From Klebsiella pneumoniae (GTDB lineage: Bacteria > Pseudomonadota > Gammaproteobacteria > Ga0077536), in assembly GCA_945876945.1 (NCBI GenBank), contig CAMCQE010000006.1, forward strand, positions 1-62,706: DNA of 62,706 bases, given 5' to 3'. Below, piece by piece: positions 48,422 through 57,246 of this stretch. Under the pieces are notes generated by a model. The model saw nothing but the letters and a program-made list of their open reading frames with translations. It had not been told where the DNA came from and ran no database searches. Both the position numbers and the translations under genes were made by a program. Positions within the stretch are counted from its first letter, which is position 1; the number at the start of each line of letters is the position of its first letter.

Positions 48422-48853
48422 TCAAGATTGGGCCGCATCACCCTGCACCGTGACAATCACGGTGCGCCGATGCGGCGCGTGTCGATGTTCCCATAAATAA
48501 ATGCCCTGCCAGGTGCCGAGCGCGCAGCGACCGTCGGTGACTGGCACGCTTAAGCCTGCGCCGGTTAACAGGGTGCGCAGATGCGCGGCCATGTCGTCGG
48601 GTCCTTCGTCGGTATGCGTGAACCACGATGCGCCGTCTGGCGACACCCGTTGCATGAAGGTTTCAAGGTCGCGCCGGACCGCCGGATCTGCGTTCTCGGC
48701 AATGAGCAGCGCGGCGCTGGTGTGTTGCAGAAACAGATGACACAGCCCGGTGGCGATGCCGCTCGCCTGTACCGCGCGTTGGACTTCTGAGGTGATCTCC
48801 TGCGTACCACGTCCGCGGGTGAGCACTTCCAGCCGCGACTGATGCACCGGCAT
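48422..48853 (-). CDS. yjbQ: YjbQ family protein (UPF0047)
   Basis: A 143-residue protein with the family's conserved ligand set: SRLEVLTRGRGTQEITSEV early, LFLQHTSAALLIAENADP in the middle, of which QHTSAALLI carries a metal-binding His, and HTDEGPDDMAAHLR, with two further His near residue 80-90. YjbQ proteins show weak thiamine-phosphate synthase activity in vitro but their main role is unresolved. The open frame extends upstream into the nitroreductase gene; the ATG at 48853 fits the family start. Confidence 0.9.
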   Translation of the reverse strand: MPVHQSRLEVLTRGRGTQEITSEVQRAVQASGIATGLCHLFLQHTSAALLIAENADPAVRRDLETFMQRVSPDGASWFTHTDEGPDDMAAHLRTLLTGAGLSVPVTDGRCALGTWQGIYLWEHRHAPHRRTVIVTVQGDAAQS

Positions 48854-48858
48854 CGTCG

Positions 48859-49425
48859 TCAGTCGCGCTGCTGAAGGACGCTCGCCAAGGCCCGGCGACT
48901 TTGCGCCGGCACGCTCTGCGGGTAGCCATACCAGACGATGCCAACACAGAATTCGGCCGGGGTCGCGCCAATCAGCGGCAAAAAGCCGGGGTCCCGGGTG
49001 ACCTTGCCGGTGGACCATTTACTGCCGACGCCAGCGCTCCACAGGGCGAGCATGAAGTTTTGGATCGCGCAGCTACACGCGGCGTAGTCTTCGCGCTCGC
49101 GTTCCGGATCCTCGCTGCGTTGACAGGTCACCACCAGCCAGCCCGGCATCGCACGCCAACGGCGCAACTTGGCCGCAGCCGCGTCCTCGCCGCTTTTGCG
49201 CCTGACGACCTCCGCGTTCAACAGACTCACGGCTTCGGCCGCCTGCGGGCCCAGCAAGTAAAAGCGCCAGGGTTCCGTCAGCCGGTGATTGGGCGCCCAG
49301 CAGGCGGCCTCCAAGGCGGAGTGCACAAGCGCTTGCGGCGGCGTACCAGGGAGAAAATCATGCACCGTGCGCCGCTGCTGGAGGGTGTCGAGCAGGCTGA
49401 CCGCAGCCTCGGTAATCGCGTTCAT
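48859..49425 (-). CDS. nitroreductase family protein
   Basis: A 188-residue FMN-dependent oxidoreductase. The FMN-binding signature RRTVHDF near the N terminus, AACWAPNHRLTEPWRF (Asn and Arg pair), and the GSKWSTGKVTRDPGF segment match the NfnB/YdjA branch, whose members use NAD(P)H to reduce nitro groups or quinones. The physiological substrate is unknown. It is adjacent to yjbQ (5-base gap) and divergent from slt, with 63 bases between starts. Confidence 0.88.
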   Translation of the reverse strand: MNAITEAAVSLLDTLQQRRTVHDFLPGTPPQALVHSALEAACWAPNHRLTEPWRFYLLGPQAAEAVSLLNAEVVRRKSGEDAAAAKLRRWRAMPGWLVVTCQRSEDPEREREDYAACSCAIQNFMLALWSAGVGSKWSTGKVTRDPGFLPLIGATPAEFCVGIVWYGYPQSVPAQSRRALASVLQQRD

Positions 49426-49488
49426 AAGCGCTCTCTCTCAAACGAAACATTGCGTCCTCAGGAAGCTGTGAGGACAATTGTGGGTTGC

Positions 49489-51417
49489 ATGAATTCTCGC
49501 ATACTGACCTTGCTCCTGTTGGGGTTCGCCAGCGCCGTGATGGCGACGCCGAACGACGATCAACGTGCCCGCTTCAAAGCGGCCTACGCCGAAGCGCAGG
49601 CCGGCGGCCCGCGGCTCGCAACGCTGGCCAACGGCCTTGAGCCCTATCTGCTCTATCCCTATTTGCGCTTTGAAACCCTGAAACGCCAGCTGCCCGATTT
49701 GCCGGTAGCGGACGTCGAAACTTTTCTCGACGCTAATCGCGGCACGTTTCTGGCCGGCCGCATGCGCGAGGAATGGTTGCGCGAACTGGGCAAGCAGCAC
49801 CAATGGGCGCTGTATGAGCGCTTCTACCAGCTGACCACCAAAACCGACTTGGCCTGCATTGCGCTTCGCGCCCAGTTTGAACTCGGCAAGCTGAAAAGCC
49901 TTAATGAAGCTGCCCGCACGCTCTGGGCATCGGCAAAATCGAGCAGCGATGCCTGCTCGCCGGCTTTCGAAGCCCTCTATGCGCAACGTTTGTTGACCGA
50001 CGAGACGGTGCGCGATCGCATCTGGCTCGCCCTCAGGGCTAATCGGCCCGATTTCGCCGGCTATCTCTTACGCACCTACACGCCGGATCGCAAAACGCTG
50101 GGCACGCTGGTGGATGCTGTCAGGCGGCACCCGGCCGGGGCCGCGCAGATGCCGGCGCTGCGCACCGACACCCCAAGAAACCGCGCGCTGCTGGGTGTCG
50201 CCCTGACCAAACTGGCTGGCCACGACGCCGTCGCCGCGCGGCAGCTGTGGCTGAGCGTTGAACATCGTTACCAGTTTCCCCGCGACCATCGAGCCACACT
50301 GCTCCGTTCGCTTGCGCTGGCCGCGGTGGCACAGAACACCCCAAACCAGCTCGGGCTGCTCGATCAGGTACCGGAAACCGGCCCCGACGAACTGCTGGAG
50401 CGCGTGCGTCTGAAAGCCGCACTGAAATCCCGCGACTGGAATCGCATCCTGCGCTTGAGCAAGGACCACAAGCCGCATTCCGGCAATCGACTGCGTTTGG
50501 CTTACTGGCACGCGCGCGCGTTGGAACAGCGCGGGCATGCCGAAGAGGCGCGGAGCGCGTACGCCGAAGTGGCCAAAGAGCGCGATTACTACGGTTTTAT
50601 GGCCAGCGACCGCATTAATGCGGCGTACACGCTGGACATCACCCCCGTCCGCCCCGAGCCGCGCGAACTCAATGGCATCAAGGCGCTGCCCGGCATTCAG
50701 CGGGCACAGGAATTTGAGCAGCTTGGCATGTCGGCAGAATCCCGCCGCGAATGGCTGTGGACGCTGGATCAACTCTCACGGCGAGAAGTCGAACTCGCCG
50801 CCCGCATCGCCTACGAACTGGGCTGGTACGACCGCGCGATTTTCGCGCTGGGCAAAATCGAGTCCTACGACGATGCCGAGGTGCGTTTTCCCATCGTCTT
50901 CAAAGAGAAAGTGCTGGCCTCCGCCGACGAAATGGAAATCTCGCCGGCCAAGGTTTACGCCATTATTCGCGGCGAAAGTGCTTTTGTGATTGAAGCGCGC
51001 TCGGGCGCCGGCGCGCTCGGCTTGATGCAGCTGATGCCCGCGACCGGCATGGAGACCGCGCGGCGGATGGGCATGAACCTGCGCAGTCCAACGGAGCTCC
51101 TCGATCCGGACAAAAACATCCAACTCGGCAGCGCTTACCTGCGTCAGGTCATCAAGCAGTTCAACGGCAATTTCGCGTTGGCCGCGGCGGCCTACAATGC
51201 GGGGCCCTCGCGGGTGAAATCCTGGTATCCGCGAAACCAGTGTGTGCCGGCGGATTTGTGGGTGGAAACTATCCCCTTCGCCGAAACCGAAGGCTATGTG
51301 CGACGTGCGCTGTTCTACGCGGCGCTTTACGAATATCGACTGGGACTACCCTCAACCCGGCTTGCCACCCAATTGGGATGGCTCTCACCGGACGGCGCCC
51401 GTCCCGACAAATGCTGA
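49489..51417 (+). CDS. slt: soluble lytic murein transglycosylase Slt
   Basis: A 642-residue periplasmic exo-lytic enzyme that cleaves the MurNAc-GlcNAc bond, forming the 1,6-anhydro sugar recycled by AnmK. A signal peptide (ILTLLLLGFASAVMATP) is followed by a long alpha-helical superhelix (U and L domains) and the C-terminal lysozyme-like domain with the catalytic Glu near residue 496 in IRGESAFVIEARSGAGALGLMQ, quoted in part as RGESAFVIEARS, and AAAAYNAGPSRV. The upstream open frame is not coding for Slt; ATG 49489 gives the signal peptide. E. coli Slt70 is 645 residues. Confidence 0.95.
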   Translation: MNSRILTLLLLGFASAVMATPNDDQRARFKAAYAEAQAGGPRLATLANGLEPYLLYPYLRFETLKRQLPDLPVADVETFLDANRGTFLAGRMREEWLRELGKQHQWALYERFYQLTTKTDLACIALRAQFELGKLKSLNEAARTLWASAKSSSDACSPAFEALYAQRLLTDETVRDRIWLALRANRPDFAGYLLRTYTPDRKTLGTLVDAVRRHPAGAAQMPALRTDTPRNRALLGVALTKLAGHDAVAARQLWLSVEHRYQFPRDHRATLLRSLALAAVAQNTPNQLGLLDQVPETGPDELLERVRLKAALKSRDWNRILRLSKDHKPHSGNRLRLAYWHARALEQRGHAEEARSAYAEVAKERDYYGFMASDRINAAYTLDITPVRPEPRELNGIKALPGIQRAQEFEQLGMSAESRREWLWTLDQLSRREVELAARIAYELGWYDRAIFALGKIESYDDAEVRFPIVFKEKVLASADEMEISPAKVYAIIRGESAFVIEARSGAGALGLMQLMPATGMETARRMGMNLRSPTELLDPDKNIQLGSAYLRQVIKQFNGNFALAAAAYNAGPSRVKSWYPRNQCVPADLWVETIPFAETEGYVRRALFYAALYEYRLGLPSTRLATQLGWLSPDGARPDKC

Positions 51418-51466
51418 TCGCCACCGGCGCCGGCTTTTAGGCGCCACTCATCAGGAGCCAAGATTG

Positions 51467-52423
51467 ATGTCAAAGGGACCCGTAGTGATTCTCGGCGGCA
51501 GCGGCTTTGTGGGCCGCAGCCTGTGTGAACATCTGGCACGTGCCGGCTACGCCGCCAAAGTGCTCACCCGCGCCAGACTGCATGCCCGCGACCTCTGGAT
51601 GCTGCCCAATACTGAAGTCGTGAACTGCAATGTCTACGATGAAGCGGCGCTCGCCCAGTGTCTGCAAGGCGCCGTAGCGGTCATCAATCTGGTGGGGATT
51701 CTCAACGAGCCGGGCGATTCCGGCGCGGGCTTTCGCCACGCCCATGTCGATCTGACCCGCACGGTGCTTGCCGCCTGCCGCCAAGCCCATGTGGGGCGTT
51801 ACCTGCACATGAGCGCCTTGAACGCCGCGCCCGACGCGCCCAGTCACTATCTGCAAACCAAGGGCGAGGCCGAAGCGCTGGTGGCCGCCAGCAACGATCT
51901 GGCGTGGACGATTATTCGACCCTCGGTGATTTTTGGGCCCGGCGACGGGCTCTTTGTGCGCTTTCACGATTTGCTGAGTCTGGCCCCGGTGCTCCCGCTC
52001 GCCTGCGCTGCGGCGCGCTTTCAGCCGGTGTGCGTGGTGGATGTGGCGGAGGCTTTCGTCACCGCGCTGAACGATAAAAGCACCGTTGGCCAACGCTACG
52101 ACCTCGGCGGTCCGCGGGTGATGACGCTGGCAGAAATCGTGCGTTACGGACTCGCCACCAGCGGCCGCTGCCGGCTCATCCTGCCGCTGGGCGCAGGGCT
52201 CTCGCGCGTGCTGGCCGAAGTAATGGAACACCTGCCCGGCAAGCCTTTTTCGCGCGACAACCTGCGCTCGGCGAACCTCGACAGCGTCTTGCCGGCGGGC
52301 CACGACGGCTTGGCCGCGCTGGGCATCGCGAAGACGCCAGTGGAGGCCATCGTGCCCGGCTATCTCGGTCACACCGGCTCGCTGGCGCGCTACGACCGAT
52401 TGCGTCGGCACGCCGGGCGTTAA
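51467..52423 (+). CDS. NAD(P)-binding protein, complex I NDUFA9-like
   Basis: A 318-residue atypical short-chain reductase with the dinucleotide fold GGSGFVGRSLCEHLA at residues 9-23 and the downstream YLQTKGEAEALV, where Tyr and Lys stand in YxxxK order. It resembles the mitochondrial complex-I accessory subunit NDUFA9 and plant/bacterial homologues, which have a non-redox nucleotide-binding role. Its cellular partner here is unknown; no nuo genes are in the window. It follows slt by 49 bases and precedes cca by 21. Confidence 0.85.
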   Translation: MSKGPVVILGGSGFVGRSLCEHLARAGYAAKVLTRARLHARDLWMLPNTEVVNCNVYDEAALAQCLQGAVAVINLVGILNEPGDSGAGFRHAHVDLTRTVLAACRQAHVGRYLHMSALNAAPDAPSHYLQTKGEAEALVAASNDLAWTIIRPSVIFGPGDGLFVRFHDLLSLAPVLPLACAAARFQPVCVVDVAEAFVTALNDKSTVGQRYDLGGPRVMTLAEIVRYGLATSGRCRLILPLGAGLSRVLAEVMEHLPGKPFSRDNLRSANLDSVLPAGHDGLAALGIAKTPVEAIVPGYLGHTGSLARYDRLRRHAGR

Positions 52424-52444
52424 ACCGCGCCGGCACACCACGGC

Positions 52445-53671
52445 ATGAAAATCTACAAGGTGGGCGGCGCGGTGCGCGACCGCCTGCTGGGCATTGCAAG
52501 CAAGGACTGCGACTGGGTGGTGGTTGGCGGCTCCGCCGACGCCTTGCGCGAGGCAGGCTACCGTCAGGTCGGCCAGGATTTCCCCGTGTTCCTGCATCCG
52601 CAAACCAACGAGGAATACGCGCTGGCGCGCACCGAGCGCAAACGCGGCACCGGCTATCGCGGGTTTGAGGTGGACGCCTCCAGCGCGGTCACGCTGGAGG
52701 AAGATCTGGCCCGCCGCGACCTCACCATTAACGCGATGGCCGAGGACGACGCGGGGCTGGTGATCGACCCCTATGACGGGCAACGCGATCTGGCCGCCGG
52801 CATTCTTAGGCACGTGACGGCTGCCTTTGTGGAAGACCCGTTGCGCGTGCTCCGGGTGGCGCGCTTTGCCGCGCGCTTCGGTTTTCCGGTCGCGCCCGAA
52901 ACGCAGGATCTCATGCGAGCGCTGGCCGCCAGCGGTGAACTCGACACCCTCACACCTGAGCGACTGTGGCGAGAACTCGAGCGCGCGCTGCTGGAGCCGT
53001 ATCCCTGGCGTTTTATCGAAGTGCTCCGGGAATGCGATGCGCTGCGCGTGCTGTTGCCCGAAGTGGATGCGCTGTTCGGCGTGCCGCAACCCGCACGCCA
53101 TCACCCGGAGATTGATTGCGGCGAGCACCTGCTGTTAACGCTCAAACAGGCCGTTCGCCTGCATGCCAACGGGCGCGTGCGCTACGCGGTGCTGCTGCAT
53201 GATTTGGGCAAAGCCGTGACGCCGGCCCAGCTGCTGCCGAGCCATCACGGCCATCAGGAATCTAGCGCCAGACTTGCCGAGGCCGTCTCACAACGTCTGC
53301 GGGCCCCGCAGGCTTATCGCGAACTGGCGGTGCTGGTGGCGCGGCATCACGTCACCGTGCATCAGGCGCTCGAACTGCGCCCCGGCACGGTGGTGGACCT
53401 GCTCGAAAAACTCGATGCTTTCCGTCGCCCCGAGCGCTTTGAAGAAGTGCTGTTGGCCTGTCTCATCGATGCCACCGGCCGTGGCGGTAAGGCAGATTCG
53501 CCTTACCCGCAGGCCGAGCGCTTACGCACCGCGCTGGCGAAAGTGCTGACGCTGGACGTGCGCGAGGTGCTCGCCAAAATCCCGCCGGGGCCCGCAGTAA
53601 AAGACGCCATTCGCCGGGCGCGCATGCGCTTGCTCAGCCCGGACGAGGCCGGGACTAGTGGGGAGGACTAG
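52445..53671 (+). CDS. cca: tRNA CCA-adding nucleotidyltransferase / 2'-phosphatase
   Basis: A 408-residue multifunctional enzyme. Its N-terminal head has the nucleotidyltransferase motif KVGGAVRDRLLG, then the metal aspartates in SKDCDWVVVG, RRDLTINAMAEDDAG and a neck region; the C-terminal HD domain has HDLGKAVTPAQLLPSHHGH, whose first and later histidines belong to the metal site. It completes 3' CCA ends and removes 2'-phosphates. Start is ATG 52445. Its 3' end overlaps msrA by 17 bases on the other strand. Confidence 0.96.
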   Translation: MKIYKVGGAVRDRLLGIASKDCDWVVVGGSADALREAGYRQVGQDFPVFLHPQTNEEYALARTERKRGTGYRGFEVDASSAVTLEEDLARRDLTINAMAEDDAGLVIDPYDGQRDLAAGILRHVTAAFVEDPLRVLRVARFAARFGFPVAPETQDLMRALAASGELDTLTPERLWRELERALLEPYPWRFIEVLRECDALRVLLPEVDALFGVPQPARHHPEIDCGEHLLLTLKQAVRLHANGRVRYAVLLHDLGKAVTPAQLLPSHHGHQESSARLAEAVSQRLRAPQAYRELAVLVARHHVTVHQALELRPGTVVDLLEKLDAFRRPERFEEVLLACLIDATGRGGKADSPYPQAERLRTALAKVLTLDVREVLAKIPPGPAVKDAIRRARMRLLSPDEAGTSGED

Positions 53672-54272
53672 CGCCCCACACTTCCTGTAGGCGCTTATCG
53701 CGGCCGCAGTGGTGACGGTAGAACTTGTAGCGCACTGCGTTGTGCTTGTAGTAGTCCTGATGGTAGTCCTCGGCCGCATAGAACGGCCCGGCGGCCACGA
53801 TCTCGGTAACGATTTCCTGCTTGAATCGCCCGGATTTCTCGAGCGCGACCTTGCTCGCCTTCGCTGCGTCTGCCTGCGCTTCACCGTGGAAGAAAATCGC
53901 CGAGCGGTATTGCGTCCCTGCATCGCAGAACTGTCGATTGGGGGTGAGCGGGTCAACGTTGTGCCAGAACACCTCCAGCAGTTTTTCGTAAGTGACGACC
54001 GCCGGGTCGTAGACCACGCGGACCGCTTCAGCGTGTCCAGTGCCGCCGCTGGAGACTTCCTCATACGTCGGATCGATCTTGCTGCCCCCGATATAACCAG
54101 ACGTCACCGACGCCACCCCGGGCAGCGCTTCAAAGGGCGGCTCCATGCACCAGAAGCAGCCGCCGGCGAAAGTGGCCTCGGCCTGACCGGCGCCGGGAGG
54201 CGGGAGTTCGGTGGCTTGTGCGCTCAGGCCCAACATCCACAACGACAGTAGCAGGCTCATTACTCGGGACAT
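53655..54272 (-). CDS. msrA: peptide methionine sulfoxide reductase MsrA, secreted
   Basis: A 205-residue MsrA with an N-terminal signal peptide (MSLLLSLWMLGLSAQA) that places it in the periplasm. The catalytic Cys39 is in GGCFWCMEPPF, with Glu, Tyr and the resolving-cysteine pattern further on (QYRSAIFFH and KFYRHHCGRD). It repairs S-methionine sulfoxide in envelope proteins. The gene converges on and overlaps cca. Confidence 0.94.
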   Translation of the reverse strand: MSRVMSLLLSLWMLGLSAQATELPPPGAGQAEATFAGGCFWCMEPPFEALPGVASVTSGYIGGSKIDPTYEEVSSGGTGHAEAVRVVYDPAVVTYEKLLEVFWHNVDPLTPNRQFCDAGTQYRSAIFFHGEAQADAAKASKVALEKSGRFKQEIVTEIVAAGPFYAAEDYHQDYYKHNAVRYKFYRHHCGRDKRLQEVWGASPPH

Positions 54273-54320
54273 GTTCTCTCTCCGTTGACCGGCTGTGTGA
54301 TTAAGACGATGAGTGTGCGT

Positions 54321-55493
54321 TCAGAGATGGTGACGCTCATCCCGTACGGCAAAGTCGCGCAGAACAAGTTCATCACCCAGCCCCAACGCCATCACTTTGA
54401 AACTGGTGCCCATCTCGCTAGGCAACAACAGCATGCGCGCCTGTGCTGCCAGCCGCGCCGCGGCCGCAGGGTCGGCCTGCATGGCCGACTGCAGATGCGC
54501 TTCGATGCCATTGGCGAGGAGAAATCCGGCCTGCGTCGAAAAACCCGCCACCTGCAAGCCAGCATTGACCGCCGCTTCTGCCACTGCGGTGAAGTCGACG
54601 GACGCGGTGATGTCCTGCAGCCCCGGCAGCCACAGGGGATCATGATGCAGACGATGCTTCCAGTAGCAGCGTACGCTGCCCTCGCCACGGGCGGGATGAT
54701 AGTGGTCATGTCTGGGATTGCCGTAATCCAACAGCAGCGCGAGACCGCGCCGGATGAAGCGCGGCAGGTCGGCCACCCACAGCGCTTGCTGCAAACTGAT
54801 TTCCCCGATAAAGCCGCGGGGCAAGGCGAGGCCGTCCAGTCGCTCTGCGAGCACCGCCGCCAAGGCGCCGTCAGCCTGGCGTTCGCGCCAGATCAGCGTA
54901 TCGGTGTCGTCGCAGCCAACGCCACGTTCGAGGAAACTCTCCTCGGCGCATTGAAATATGCTGGTCGGGAGCGCGTCGAGGATTTCGTTGGCGATGACGA
55001 GGCCCTCAAATGGGGCCGCCGGCGCGTCGTGCAGCCAGCCGATCTCCAGCCTGTCCGCGAACGCCAGGGCGCCGAGGCGCGCCCTTTGTTCTTCGCGCAG
55101 CTGCGGGCTCAATTCCACAATGAGATAGCGGGCGGGCAGCGCATCCTCGGCCGCCAGCGCTTCGAGCACGCTGGCTGCCAGCCGCCCCGTGCCGCCGCCA
55201 AACTCAATGATGGTGTCGCCATAAGCGCTAACGCTGCGCCATTGCCGGGCGAGCGTGCGGCCGAATAGCGGGGAGATTTCGGGCGCGGTCACGAAGTCAC
55301 CCTCGGCGCCAAACTTGCGACTGCCGTTCATGTAGTAGCCGAGGCCCGGCTCGAACAGCGCCAGCGACATGTAGCGATCGAAGGGCAGAAAGCCGTCGTT
55401 GGCCTTGATTTCGTTCACGATCCGCAACCGGAGTTCGGCGCTCAGCGCTAACTCTGGCGGTGAGGGATCGGGTAATCTCGACGGAACATCCAC
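54321..55493 (-). CDS. SAM-dependent methyltransferase, NDUFAF7/DUF185 family
   Basis: A 390-residue class I methyltransferase. Signatures are LPFDRYMSLALFEPGLGYYMNG near residue 55, quoted in part as FEPGLGYYM, IIEFGGGTGRLAASVL (SAM-binding GxGxG) and FEGLVIANEILDALP. Mitochondrial NDUFAF7 of the same family dimethylates an arginine of complex-I subunit NDUFS2; bacterial targets are not settled. The frame is open up to 55643, but GTG 55493, with AAGGA five bases before it, gives the family N terminus. It is divergent from folM, 45 bases apart. Confidence 0.87.
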   Translation of the reverse strand: MDVPSRLPDPSPPELALSAELRLRIVNEIKANDGFLPFDRYMSLALFEPGLGYYMNGSRKFGAEGDFVTAPEISPLFGRTLARQWRSVSAYGDTIIEFGGGTGRLAASVLEALAAEDALPARYLIVELSPQLREEQRARLGALAFADRLEIGWLHDAPAAPFEGLVIANEILDALPTSIFQCAEESFLERGVGCDDTDTLIWRERQADGALAAVLAERLDGLALPRGFIGEISLQQALWVADLPRFIRRGLALLLDYGNPRHDHYHPARGEGSVRCYWKHRLHHDPLWLPGLQDITASVDFTAVAEAAVNAGLQVAGFSTQAGFLLANGIEAHLQSAMQADPAAAARLAAQARMLLLPSEMGTSFKVMALGLGDELVLRDFAVRDERHHL

Positions 55494-55538
55494 ACTGAAT
55501 CCTTGGCCCAAAGGCGGCGCCGCATCGTATCCCCCGTT

Positions 55539-56264
55539 ATGAACGAAGTCATGCTTGTTACTGGCGCGGCCCACCGACTGGGCGCGGCAATTGCGCGGCG
55601 CCTGCACGCCGAGGGCTATCGCGTAGTGGTTCACTATCACCATTCCGCCACCGCTGCGAACGCGCTGGCGGCGGAACTCAACGCGCGCCGGACTGACTGC
55701 GCCACGGCCTTGGCCGCAGATCTTGGGGATCCGGCAGCGTTACCAACGCTCATCGCCGCTGCCGCTGCCCGCTGGGGCCGCCTCGACGGACTCATTAACA
55801 ACGCCGCCGTTTTTCGCCCCACCCCGCTCACTGATGCGACGCTGGACGATTGGTCGAGCATGATGAATGTGAATCTGCGGGCGCCGTTTTTACTCAGTCA
55901 GGCGGCGATGCCCTGGCTGGCGGAAAGCGCGGGGAGCATCGTTAACGTCACCGATATTTATGTCGATCGCCCCAAAGCCAATCACGCCATTTACTGCGCG
56001 ACCAAAGCGGGGCTCGCCGGCCTCACCCGGGCGCTGGCCCGCGATCTGGGACCCAAAATCCGCGTGAACGCGGTGGCGCCAGGCGCCATTCTGTGGCCGG
56101 AACAGGGGGATTCAATCGAACAAAGCAGGCTTCTGGCCCGCACGCCGCTGGCGCGCGCCGGCGAGCCAGAGGATATCGCCACGGCGGTGTTGTATTGCCT
56201 GCAGGCGCCTTACGTGACCGGCCAAATCATGGCGGTAGACGGCGGACGTAGCGTGGTGGATTAA
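55539..56264 (+). CDS. folM: pteridine reductase (FolM-like short-chain dehydrogenase)
   Basis: A 241-residue SDR enzyme. The N-terminal motif is TGAAHRLGAAIARRL, the TGxxxRxG pattern that separates pteridine reductases from other SDRs, followed by NNAAVF, the catalytic Tyr-Lys pair in HAIYCATKAGL and the C-terminal VDGGRSV. It likely reduces dihydromonapterin or dihydrofolate with NADPH. ATG 55539 is chosen over the longer frame. Its location next to folK and folB supports a role in pterin metabolism. Confidence 0.85.
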   Translation: MNEVMLVTGAAHRLGAAIARRLHAEGYRVVVHYHHSATAANALAAELNARRTDCATALAADLGDPAALPTLIAAAAARWGRLDGLINNAAVFRPTPLTDATLDDWSSMMNVNLRAPFLLSQAAMPWLAESAGSIVNVTDIYVDRPKANHAIYCATKAGLAGLTRALARDLGPKIRVNAVAPGAILWPEQGDSIEQSRLLARTPLARAGEPEDIATAVLYCLQAPYVTGQIMAVDGGRSVVD

Positions 56265-56276
56265 GACTCGACGGGC

Positions 56277-56741
56277 TTACTTTTTGAAGCGTGTAGCCGC
56301 ATCAAAGTCTGGCATAGGGCTCGCAAGATGCCAGACCGCAGGACCTGATTCATACCACCACCTCTGTTTGTCGCGCACGGACGAGGCCATGCCCGTCTCT
56401 TCGCTGTAGAACTGAATGTCGACAGTGACGCGCGCTTCATCGCCTGGCCCGTTCCGCAACACCTCAACCTCGTTGTAATGCGCGACCTTCCAGGGTTTAT
56501 AGCGCGCCAACACCGGCATCTCGACCTCCGCCTCGCCCTCTCTGGCCTTCAGATAGCGCGAGGCCTCCTCGAAAGAGCTCCAGCGAATGAGCTTGCGGTA
56601 GCTGTCCAGCGTGTTGGTTAGCGCCACTTCGCGCTGGTCGTGCGCCTTGCGTGCTGCCGTAGCACAGCCCGTAAGCGAGACCATCATGACGCCCAGCAGC
56701 AGGCTGCACAGCGACCGACGGAGCATGGGGAATTCAGCCAT
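56277..56741 (-). CDS. outer-membrane lipoprotein of unknown function
   Basis: A 154-residue lipoprotein. Signal peptide with lipobox LLLGVMMVSLTGC, then a mature region with a predicted helix (HDQREVALTNTLDSYRKLIRW) and a beta-rich part (VEMPVLARYKPWKVAHYNEVEVL). I do not recognise a family domain. Start is ATG 56741, which overlaps the end of folK by 8 bases; an internal ATG at 56726 would remove the overlap. It shares a leftward group with folK and folB, and converges on folM with 12 bases between the genes. Confidence 0.8.
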   Translation of the reverse strand: MAEFPMLRRSLCSLLLGVMMVSLTGCATAARKAHDQREVALTNTLDSYRKLIRWSSFEEASRYLKAREGEAEVEMPVLARYKPWKVAHYNEVEVLRNGPGDEARVTVDIQFYSEETGMASSVRDKQRWWYESGPAVWHLASPMPDFDAATRFKK

Positions 56742-57246
56742 TCGCGGAGTCTCCTGAGCGGGTCGGGGCGGGTGCAAAAAGCTGCAGCGCTTCGGTGCGG
56801 GCCTGCATGGCCGCCCATAAATCCGCATAGGACTGGCGCAGTTGCGGATGCAGCACGTGGCCCGCGATTTCCGCCAGCGGACCCAGCACGAAGTTGTACT
56901 CGAGGATATCTGCCCGCGGCAGGGGCGGTGTGGCACTGATCTGGTCGCCGTAGGTGAGCAAATCCAGATCCATCGTGCGGGCCGAAAACTTGGGCCCGCC
57001 ACGGATTCGCCCGCAGGCGTCTTCAATCTCGCGCAGGCTCCGCATCACGGCTTCGGGCGTTTCATCGGTATCGATGCCCACCGCGAGATTGAGGAAATCG
57101 TCGCCCTCAAAGCCGGCCGCGGGCGACTGGTAAGTACTGGAGAGCAGCAACGCGCCATAACGGGCCCGCAACGCGGCGAGGGCCTGCGCGATATGGCGCT
57201 CCGCCGCCATATTGCTCCCAACGCTGAGGTAGGCCCGGGTACTCAC
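56734..57246 (-). CDS. folK: 2-amino-4-hydroxy-6-hydroxymethyldihydropteridine pyrophosphokinase
   Basis: A 170-residue enzyme that transfers pyrophosphate from ATP to 6-hydroxymethyldihydropterin in folate synthesis. Motifs: YLSVGSNMAAERH at the N terminus, SSTYQSPAAGFEGDDFLN around residue 38-55 (in part SSTYQSPAAG), and the metal Asp pair in ARTMDLDLLTYGD. The start is GTG 57246, sharing bases with the folB stop (GTGA), so translation is coupled. Confidence 0.94.
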   Translation of the reverse strand: MSTRAYLSVGSNMAAERHIAQALAALRARYGALLLSSTYQSPAAGFEGDDFLNLAVGIDTDETPEAVMRSLREIEDACGRIRGGPKFSARTMDLDLLTYGDQISATPPLPRADILEYNFVLGPLAEIAGHVLHPQLRQSYADLWAAMQARTEALQLFAPAPTRSGDSANG

